Shown here piece by piece: positions 1 to 5,670 of a stretch of 5,670 bases of DNA. The notes beneath the pieces were generated by a model. That model was not told where the DNA came from and searched no databases. It was given only the letters and a program-made list of their open reading frames with translations. A program made the translations under genes and the position numbers. How positions within the stretch are numbered: the stretch's first letter is position 1; every line of letters begins with the position of its first letter. Source of the DNA: CAVRXQ01 sp963831155 (GTDB taxonomy: Bacteria > Actinomycetota > Acidimicrobiia > Acidimicrobiales > Bog-793); the NCBI GenBank assembly GCA_963831155.1, contig CAWHOY010000002.1:1-5670 (forward strand). Direction: 5' to 3'.

Positions 1-283
1 GGACCTTGCGGATGAAGTAGCGGAGCATCATTTCGCAGACCTCGAAGTCCGCGATGACGCCGTCTTTCAGGGGACGGATCGCCTGGATGCTCGACGGTGT
101 GCGGCCGATCATCCGCTTCGCATCGGCGCCGACCGCAAGGGGCTGTCCGTCCATCACGTTGATCGCGACGACCGAGGGCTCGTTCAAAACGATGCCGCGG
201 CCACGGACGTAGACGAGGGTGTTCGCCGTCCCGAGGTCGACAGCGATGTCGCGACCACCGAAGCCTATGAAGCTGTTCGCCAC
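1..283 (-). CDS. mreB: MreB, actin-like rod-shape protein (N-terminal part, cut by the window edge)
   Basis: MreB is a bacterial actin homologue that polymerises on the inner face of the membrane and guides lateral peptidoglycan synthesis. Only the first 94 codons are inside the window; family members are usually about 340 residues. The phosphate-1 nucleotide-binding loop DLGTANT is at residues 16-22, followed by LVYVRGRGIVLNEPSVVAI and the conserved stretch around IRPLKDGVIADFEV (about residues 69-82), all in their normal order. The GTG at 281-283 is chosen as start because an AGAGGAAA Shine-Dalgarno sequence lies 6 bases upstream of it and the protein then begins with the family-typical short N-terminus (MANSFIG...RDIAVDLGT). 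The gene follows ndk after an 84-base gap that contains a promoter-like sequence, so it may be transcribed on its own. MreB-like paralogues such as Mbl cannot be excluded from this fragment, but the position after ndk matches actinobacterial mreB. Confidence 0.95.
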   Translation of the reverse strand, partial: MANSFIGFGGRDIAVDLGTANTLVYVRGRGIVLNEPSVVAINVMDGQPLAVGADAKRMIGRTPSSIQAIRPLKDGVIADFEVCEMMLRYFIRKV

Positions 284-325
284 GACTTTCCTCTTGCTCT
301 CTCCGCTCGCCTTTAGCGTCGTCCG

Positions 326-354
326 AGGTTAGGGGCCCAATCGTAGGTCCTCAA
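326..354 (-). promoter_or_regulatory. Candidate sigma-A-type promoter for mreB
   Basis: On the minus strand, TTGAGG (349-354) is followed after exactly 17 bases by TAACCT (326-331), which matches the TTGA part of a -35 box and the TAnnnT pattern of an actinobacterial -10 box. The predicted transcription start near 319 would give a leader of about 36 bases that includes the mreB Shine-Dalgarno sequence. A second -10-like hexamer, TACGAT (340-345), overlaps this region but has no matching -35. This is pattern matching only. Confidence 0.42.
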
Positions 355-367
355 CGCGGCCGCAGTT

Positions 368-778
368 TCAGGTGAGGTCCGGGAAGAAAAGGGCGATCTC
401 TCGTTCTGCGGACTCTGGGGAGTCCGAGCCGTGGATGAGGTTTGCTGGCATCGACGCCGCCAGGTCCCCCCGGATCGTGCCGGGATCCGCCAAGGCCGGA
501 TCGGTAGCACCCATCAGCGTGCGCACGACACGCCAGGTGTCCGCGGACCCCTCGACGACCATCGCCACAATCGGCGCGCTCGTGAGGAACTTCACGACCT
601 CGCCAAAAAAGGGCCGCTCGCGGTGTTCGGCGTAATGCGCCTCGGCGAGGTCGGCATCGGCATCGAGCATCCGCAACGCGACGATCGCCAGCCCCTTTTT
701 CTCGATACGCGAGACGATCTCGCCGACGAGGCGCCGTTCGACGGCGTCGGGTTTCAACAGCACGAGCGTTCGGCCCAT
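368..778 (-). CDS. ndk: Nucleoside diphosphate kinase
   Basis: Ndk transfers the terminal phosphate of ATP to nucleoside diphosphates through a phosphohistidine intermediate, and so balances cytoplasmic NTP and dNTP pools. The 136-residue product has the normal length. It opens with RTLVLLKPDAVERRLVGEI, where Lys9 is the conserved nucleotide-binding lysine. Tyr49 lies in HYAEHRERPFF, Arg86 and Thr92 in RTLMGATDP, and Arg103 in PGTIRGD. The active-site segment NLIHGSDS has the catalytic His116 and binding Asn113. All residues of the canonical catalytic set are therefore present. The ATG at 776-778 gives the family-typical N-terminus. The reading frame stays open further upstream through folC, but that extension is a shadow. 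No Shine-Dalgarno sequence precedes the start; the 14 bases between the folC stop and this ATG are pyrimidine-rich, so translation probably depends on coupling to folC. It is the last gene of the tig-clpP-clpX-folC-ndk run. No terminator hairpin with a T-run is visible after its TGA stop. Confidence 0.97.
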   Translation of the reverse strand: MGRTLVLLKPDAVERRLVGEIVSRIEKKGLAIVALRMLDADADLAEAHYAEHRERPFFGEVVKFLTSAPIVAMVVEGSADTWRVVRTLMGATDPALADPGTIRGDLAASMPANLIHGSDSPESAEREIALFFPDLT

Positions 779-792
779 AGCGGCGGGGGAGG

Positions 793-2170
793 TTAGTAGG
801 TCAAGTGCTCGCGCGCCGCGCCGACCAGATAGAGCGAGCCGCATACAAGCACCATTCCGTCGCGTCCGGCGCGCTCTTTTGCGTCGGCGATCGCCGACGC
901 AACACTGTCGGACATAGACACGGTCACCGGCAACCGCTCGATCTCTTTCGCCGCGAGATCTGCGGGGACCGCCCGCATCGACGGCGGAGCGCACGAAATG
1001 ACGTGCGCGAGCCGCTCGACCCCGAGTGCCTCGATAAGCGCGACGGGATCCCGACCCGTCAGGCAACCGAACACGACGACGATGCGCGTGATCGCCTCGA
1101 AGTCCTCCGCCAACGCGGCACCGAGCGCCGTCGACCCGGCGACGTTGTGCGCGCCGTCGAGCAATACGAGCGGGTGGCGGGACATGATCTCGAGGCGTCC
1201 GGGCACCTCGACACGTTCGAGCGCCTGCGCGACGACGTCATGGTCGAGCGGACCCCCGAAGAACGCCTCAGTCGCCGCCATCGCCACCGACGCGTTTTCT
1301 CCCTGGTGCGCTCCGTACAACGGCAAGAACAACTCCTCGTACTCGGCTGACGGTGTGCGCACAGAAATCACCCGTCCGCCGAGCGCGACGACGTTCTGGG
1401 TGCATTCGAAGTCGATCCCGCGTCGCCAGATCCCCTCCGCGCCGACGTCGAGGGCCTGGCGCCGGAAGATCTCGACGATCTCCGGGTTTTCGTCGCCGAT
1501 CACCGCGAGGCTGTCGCGTTTGATGATCCCAGCCTTTTCGGTCGCTATCGCCTCGCGCGTGTTGCCCAGGATGTTCATGTGGTCGTATTCGATGTTTGTC
1601 ACGACAGCGACCTTCGCGTCGGCGATGTTGGTGGCGTCGAATGTGCCGCCTATACCCACTTCGATCGCGCCCACATCGACCGCGACGTCCGCGAAGTAGC
1701 GGTACGCGGCGGCCGTGACGAGTTCGAACCAGGTGGGCGGCAGCATCTCCGGATGACTGTCGAGAACGAACCCTTCGAGCTGTTCAATGGCCGAAAGCAC
1801 GTCCTGCAAATCGTCGTCGGAGATCGGCTCGCCGTTGTAGGCGATGCGTTCGTTGAGACGCTCTAAATGCGGGCTCGTATACGCGCCAACTGAGAGCCCG
1901 TTCTCGTTGAGCAGAGCTGAGGCGATGCGCGTCGTCGAGCCCTTGCCATTCGTCCCGGTGATGTGGACGATCGGGAACGCCTTTTCAGGCTCGCCCATCG
2001 CCACGGCGAGGTTGGCGATGCGCTCGAGGGTCGGTAGTGCCGCGGCGCCGGCGCGCCCGCGCTCGATCGCCTCGAGGTTGATGTGCCGATCGAGCCAGGC
2101 AAGGACGCCACCCAGCGAATCGTCGTGTTGACCGGCCGGACGTCCCTTCTGCGGCTCGGGGAAGCGACGA

Positions 2171-2184
<14 letters not shown>
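793..2184 (-). CDS. folC: Folylpolyglutamate synthase / dihydrofolate synthase (FolC, Mur ligase superfamily)
   Basis: FolC adds glutamate to folates in an ATP-dependent cytoplasmic reaction and in many bacteria also makes dihydrofolate from dihydropteroate; which activities this copy has cannot be read directly. With the GTG start at 2182-2184 the protein is 463 residues, normal for the family. Visible in order are LDRHINLE near residue 31, the P-loop GTNGKGS (77-83), TSPHLERLNERI (103-114), EVGIGGTFDATNI (175-187), EYDH (199-202), EKAGIIK (216-222; its first Lys aligns with the carbamylated lysine of this superfamily), the C-domain DGAHN (343-347) and GSLYLVG (449-455). The start is uncertain. 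The GTG overlaps the end of clpX by 14 bases and has no Shine-Dalgarno sequence, yet no ATG, GTG or TTG occurs in frame between it and the first conserved residues. The frame runs open to 2268 inside clpX, but that ATG would add an unconserved Arg/Pro-rich tail. Residues 1-22 look non-conserved. It lies directly after clpX, where valS stands in many Actinomycetota. Confidence 0.93.
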
Positions 2185-3445
<1,261 letters not shown>

Positions 3446-3457
3446 GTTCCCTCCAGC

Positions 3458-4087
3458 TCAGGCTGCGCCGGCCGCCGACAACGCGCCGACGGTTTCCCGG
3501 GTCGTGATCACCTCATCGATAAGACCGTACTCGCGGGCGTCGTCAGCGCTCATGACAAAGTCCCGATCCGTGTCGTGCTGGATCCTCTCGATCGGCTGGC
3601 CGGTGTCGCCGGCGAGCATCTCGTTCAGCATGTCTCGCATGCGGAGGATCTCTCTAGCCTGCAGCTCGATGTCCGACGCTTGACCGGCCGCGCCCCCGTA
3701 GGGCTGGTGCAACAAGATGCGAGCGTGCGGCAGTGCGAAACGCTTGCCCTTCGTCCCCGATGCCAAAAGAACCGCCGCCGCCGAGGCCGCCTGGCCGAAA
3801 CAGAATGTCGACTTGTCCGGCCGAACGTATTTCATCGTGTCGTAGATCGCGAACAGCGCGGTGATCTCACCGCCGGGCGAATTGATGTAGATGTTGATGT
3901 CCTTGTCCTGGTCCTCGGACTCCAAGAACAACATCTGAGCCGACACCAAGTTCGCGATGGTGTCGTCAATCGGTGTTCCGATGAAAATGATCCGATCGCG
4001 CAGCAATCGCGAATACAGATCGTAGGACCGTTCACCTTTGCTCGATGATTCGACGACCATCGGGACGAGATAGTCGTAGGCGTTCAC
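3458..4087 (-). CDS. clpP: ATP-dependent Clp protease proteolytic subunit ClpP (ClpP2-like)
   Basis: ClpP is the serine peptidase that forms a double-heptamer chamber and degrades proteins fed in by ClpX. The 209-residue product has the complete triad Ser102 (GQAASAAAVLL), His127 (LLHQPYGG) and Asp176 (DTDRDF), with oxyanion-hole glycines in INSPGGE at 69-74. These positions are offset by exactly 5 from mature E. coli ClpP (97/122/171), so the axial loop YLVPMVVE begins at residue 6 and the propeptide is very short or absent. The GTG at 4085-4087 overlaps the tig stop as GTGA and has a strong GAGGAGG Shine-Dalgarno sequence 7 bases upstream. Upstream sequence in the same frame is unrelated. 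The SAAAVLL segment after the catalytic Ser resembles mycobacterial ClpP2 as I recall it, rather than the SMG form of most ClpPs. The rest, including the HARILLHQP stretch, looks like an ordinary ClpP. No second clpP stands beside it. Confidence 0.98.
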   Translation of the reverse strand: MNAYDYLVPMVVESSSKGERSYDLYSRLLRDRIIFIGTPIDDTIANLVSAQMLFLESEDQDKDINIYINSPGGEITALFAIYDTMKYVRPDKSTFCFGQAASAAAVLLASGTKGKRFALPHARILLHQPYGGAAGQASDIELQAREILRMRDMLNEMLAGDTGQPIERIQHDTDRDFVMSADDAREYGLIDEVITTRETVGALSAAGAA

Positions 4088-5460
4088 TTCGCAACCTCCT
4101 CGGTGATCGCGGCAACTTCTTCGGGCTCGTCGATCGCGTGATCGTGTTCCATTTCGTCGATGATGAGCAGCGATCGGTCCACTGGGTTTCCCTCCTCGTC
4201 GACCACGCTCACGTGATCGACGAGCCAACGCAGCGCTTTCGCGCTCTTCAATTGCGAGCGTAGTCCGGCCAGTCCCCCGCCCCGCTCCAACGTCCTGCGC
4301 AACTGCGCGGGCGTCGTTTGCGCGTGACCGGCAAGATGCACGATCTCTTCGTCGACATCCGACTCGTCGACCTCGATGTCCTCGACGACGGCGAGTGCAC
4401 GAAGCGCGAGGTCCGCTCGCACGATTTTCTCTGCCTCGCGCTGGAAGTCCGCAAATATCTTCGGCTCGTCCAACCCGGTCGCTTCGAGGTAGTTCGCAAA
4501 GGTGACCTGTTGCTGCGCGAGCCGCCTGACGAAATCATCGAGTAACCGCTGCGCTTCGTCGGCGACGAGCGTTGTCGGGATCTCCTCGGTGACGAGCTCG
4601 CCGAGCGCGTCGAGAGCCCGATTGCGCAACACCGCGACCGACTGCCTGCGCTTCAGGTCCGAAAGACGACGCTCGAGATCCGCCCGCAGCGCGGCGATCG
4701 TTTCGAATTCCGAGGCATCCGACGCAAAGGCGTCGTCGGCTTCGGGGAGGACCTTTTCTCGTATTTGCTTGACAAGGATGCGAAGGTGCGCGGGGCCTTC
4801 CGGCGCATCTTCGGCGTCCAACTCGAAGATGTCCCCCACCTTGGCGCGATCTAGTTTTGCGTCAACGCCTTCGACGATCCCACCCGTGCCGAGTTCGTAG
4901 ACGAGATCGTCGGCGACGAGTCCTTCGGCGGGCGCACCGTTGCGCGATCCGTGGACGTCGAGGGTCAAGACGTCGCCGGAATGTGCCGGGCGATCAACTT
5001 CGGTGAGCGTCGCGAACTGTTCGCGCAGCCGCCCGATCTGCGCGTCGATCTCTTCGTCGGTCACCGCCGGGTTCGGCACCGTCACGACGAGGCCCCCGTA
5101 GCCGGGGATCGTCACCTCGGGGCGGACCTCGACGATCGCGTCGAAGCTGACCGACCCCTGCTGGGAGCCCGCTGTGATGTCGATCTTCGGGTTTGCGATG
5201 ACGTCGAGTTCCGACTCGGCGATGGCCTCGCCGTACAGCTCGGGCAGCACATCACGCAGTGCCTGTTCGCGGATCGCCTTCGCGCCGAGGCGCGCTTCGA
5301 TCACGCGTCGGGGCGCCTTGCCCGGACGGAAGCCGGGAATGCGGGCTTCTCGGGTCAGGCGGTTGAGGGTGCGGGACTCGGCTTCGGCGACCTCGTCGTC
5401 GTCGACTTCGACGCGCAGCTTGACGAGGTTGCCCTCCAACGGCTCGACCGAGGTGCGCAT
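4084..5460 (-). CDS. tig: Trigger factor, ribosome-associated chaperone
   Basis: Trigger factor binds the ribosome at the exit tunnel and shields nascent chains. The 458-residue product is close to the family's usual length of about 430-470. The N-terminal ribosome-binding domain contains the signature GFRPGKAP at residues 43-50. A PPIase-like (FKBP-type) domain lies at about 155-235, and the helical C-terminal chaperone domain runs from about 239, ending in an acidic tail. The PPIase domain is degenerate: the position of E. coli Phe198 is Val199 here and the loop before its last strand is shortened, so prolyl isomerase activity may be weak. The ATG at 5458-5460 is chosen because MRTSVEPLEGNLVKLRVEV aligns with the family N-terminus. 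An in-frame ATG at 5517 would add 19 unconserved residues. Neither has a Shine-Dalgarno sequence; a TACACT -10-like box 9 bases upstream suggests a leaderless or nearly leaderless mRNA. It is first in the run and overlaps clpP by 4 bases. Confidence 0.96.
   Translation of the reverse strand: MRTSVEPLEGNLVKLRVEVDDDEVAEAESRTLNRLTREARIPGFRPGKAPRRVIEARLGAKAIREQALRDVLPELYGEAIAESELDVIANPKIDITAGSQQGSVSFDAIVEVRPEVTIPGYGGLVVTVPNPAVTDEEIDAQIGRLREQFATLTEVDRPAHSGDVLTLDVHGSRNGAPAEGLVADDLVYELGTGGIVEGVDAKLDRAKVGDIFELDAEDAPEGPAHLRILVKQIREKVLPEADDAFASDASEFETIAALRADLERRLSDLKRRQSVAVLRNRALDALGELVTEEIPTTLVADEAQRLLDDFVRRLAQQQVTFANYLEATGLDEPKIFADFQREAEKIVRADLALRALAVVEDIEVDESDVDEEIVHLAGHAQTTPAQLRRTLERGGGLAGLRSQLKSAKALRWLVDHVSVVDEEGNPVDRSLLIIDEMEHDHAIDEPEEVAAITEEVAK
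4095..4101 (-). promoter_or_regulatory. Ribosome binding site that fixes the clpP start
   Basis: GAGGAGG on the minus strand, inside the last codons of tig, lies 7 bases upstream of the GTG of clpP. It is the strongest Shine-Dalgarno sequence in the window and supports the GTG that overlaps the tig stop codon. This arrangement would let clpP be translated both by re-initiation after tig and by direct ribosome recruitment. Confidence 0.8.
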
Positions 5461-5469
5461 GAGGAGGCG

Positions 5470-5475
5470 AGTGTA
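5470..5475 (-). promoter_or_regulatory. Candidate -10 box of the tig-clpP-clpX-folC-ndk promoter
   Basis: TACACT on the minus strand fits the TAnnnT -10 pattern and ends 9 bases before the tig ATG. Transcription would then begin within a few bases of the start codon. No convincing -35 hexamer lies 16-18 bases further upstream, so the call rests on the -10 pattern and on the absence of a Shine-Dalgarno sequence at tig. Confidence 0.35.
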
Positions 5476-5548
5476 CCGGTGGACCCTCCCGCCGAATCCC
5501 GACGATTCCGCACCCATCGAGGAAGAACGCGCCGTTAGGACAGGCGGG

Positions 5549-5569
5549 CGTGCTTCTTCGGGAAGCGCG
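5549..5569. repeat. Short inverted repeat (hairpin), not a terminator
   Basis: The arms CGTGCTTC (5549-5556) and GAAGCGCG (5562-5569) can pair over 8 bp with one G-U pair, around the loop TTCGG. No T-run follows on either strand, so it does not look like an intrinsic terminator. It sits between the two presumed promoters; its role is unknown and it may be chance in GC-rich DNA. Confidence 0.4.
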
Positions 5570-5581
5570 GTCCCGGCCTCG

Positions 5582-5587
5582 TACGAT
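5582..5587 (+). promoter_or_regulatory. Candidate -10 box for the tRNA-Pro gene
   Basis: TACGAT matches the TAnnnT pattern at four of six consensus bases (T, A, A, T) and ends 9 bases before the tRNA 5' end, which would leave a precursor leader of only a few bases. No clear -35 hexamer is found at 16-18 bases upstream. Confidence 0.38.
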
Positions 5588-5596
5588 CGAGAACGA

Positions 5597-5670
5597 CGGG
5601 GAGTAGCGCAGCTTGGTTAGCGCGCCTGCTTTGGGAGCAGGAGGCCGCGGGTTCGAATCCCGCCTCCCCG
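5597..5670 (+). tRNA. tRNA-Pro (anticodon UGG), lacking only its 3' end beyond the window
   Basis: The full cloverleaf can be folded by hand. The acceptor stem is CGGGGAG (5597-5603) with CTCCCCG (5664-5670), 7 perfect pairs. The D stem is GCGC/GCGC (5606-5609 with 5620-5623). The anticodon stem is CCTGC/GCAGG (5625-5629 with 5637-5641), around the loop TTTGGGA with anticodon TGG at 5632-5634. There is a 5-base variable loop, and the T stem GCGGG/CCCGC encloses the loop TTCGAAT. The C1-G72 end pair is the hallmark of bacterial tRNA-Pro and supports the identity. UGG can read CCA and CCG, and often all four CCN codons when modified. The window ends at position 72, so the discriminator base and any encoded CCA are not visible. 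Confidence 0.96.

Larger units (their letters stand above)
5461..5596. other. Divergent intergenic region between tig and tRNA-Pro
   Basis: This 136-base stretch separates the leftward tig operon from the rightward tRNA-Pro gene and must contain the start signals for at least the operon. I see -10-like boxes facing each way (TACACT leftward, TACGAT rightward), a hairpin at 5549-5569, and a short inverted repeat AACG-CGC-CGTT at 5526-5536 that could be an operator or chance. I see no CIRCE, HspR-type or ClgR-type site that I would stand behind. No small gene is supported here. Confidence 0.6.

Noticed and set aside
779..1066. Upstream extension of the ndk frame to an ATG at 1066
   Set aside because: It overlaps folC out of frame and would put nearly 100 unconserved residues before the canonical Ndk start RTLVLLKPDAV.
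998..1699. Long open frame on the plus strand (233 codons) opposite folC
   Set aside because: It lies entirely antisense to folC, whose motifs are unmistakable. The translation is rich in Ser, Arg, Pro and Thr with no recognisable domain, as expected for shadow frames in GC-rich coding DNA.
1680..1725. Possible defect in FolC: EVGIGGTFDATNI has Thr where many homologues have Arg (GGR)
   Set aside because: Other actinobacterial FolC proteins, as I recall, also have small residues at this position, and all other motifs are intact, so it is ordinary family variation.
4088..4228. 47-residue N-terminal extension of ClpP to an upstream ATG
   Set aside because: The extension is Arg/Gly-rich shadow sequence inside tig. 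The GTG at 4087 has a strong Shine-Dalgarno sequence and gives the canonical ClpP N-terminus.
5461..5517. In-frame upstream ATG of tig at 5517
   Set aside because: It adds 19 residues with no counterpart in the trigger factor family, and it also lacks a Shine-Dalgarno sequence; the ATG at 5460 aligns with known starts.
4951..5538. Long open frame on the plus strand (195 codons) opposite tig
   Set aside because: It is antisense to tig, dominated by Arg, Asp, Leu and Val shadow composition, with no motif and no supporting start signal.
5461..5622. GAGGAGG followed by a GTG at 5471 on the plus strand, which could start a 49-codon ORF
   Set aside because: The spacing is only 3 bases, and the frame runs into the body of tRNA-Pro and stops there. 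The GAGGAGG is simply the complement of the sequence before the tig ATG.

Overview
This window is GC-rich bacterial DNA. It carries five complete protein-coding genes and one partial gene, all on the minus strand, plus a tRNA gene on the plus strand at the right edge. Read in the direction of transcription (right to left), the order is tig, clpP, clpX, folC, ndk, mreB. This is the conserved Actinomycetota neighbourhood that in Streptomyces and relatives reads tig, clpP1, clpP2, clpX, valS, folC, ndk, mreB. The trigger factor, the ClpP2-like active-site segment of ClpP and the frequent GTG starts all fit Actinomycetota. The single clpP and the absence of valS between clpX and folC suggest a lineage outside the classic Streptomyces/Mycobacterium group, possibly Acidimicrobiia-like. 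The class-level placement is inference and was not tested.

Region by region: positions 1-283 hold the first 94 codons of mreB, whose reading frame leaves the window on the left. Positions 284-367 are an intergenic leader with a plausible sigma-A-type promoter (TTGAGG, 17 bp, TAACCT) and a Shine-Dalgarno sequence for mreB. Positions 368-5460 are a tightly packed run of ndk, folC, clpX, clpP and tig. The tig/clpP junction is a 4-base GTGA overlap, clpP and clpX are 12 bases apart, clpX and folC appear to overlap by 14 bases, and folC and ndk are 14 bases apart. This strongly suggests one transcription unit. Positions 5461-5596 are the divergent intergenic region between tig and tRNA-Pro. It holds candidate -10 elements for both directions and a small hairpin. 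Positions 5597-5670 are a tRNA-Pro(UGG) whose 3' discriminator base lies just outside the window.

Functionally, tig, clpP and clpX form a protein-quality module: a ribosome-bound chaperone, a protease chamber and its AAA+ unfoldase. FolC (folate polyglutamylation) and Ndk (NTP balancing) are metabolic housekeeping genes. MreB begins the cell-shape locus. All catalytic residues I could check in Ndk, ClpP, ClpX and FolC are present.

I found no mobile element, CRISPR array, toxin-antitoxin pair, defence gene or unknown coding gene. This is an ordinary core-genome region. The points worth a second look concern gene-content variation within the conserved cluster and unusual translation starts: tig, folC and ndk lack a Shine-Dalgarno sequence, while clpP, clpX and mreB have good ones.
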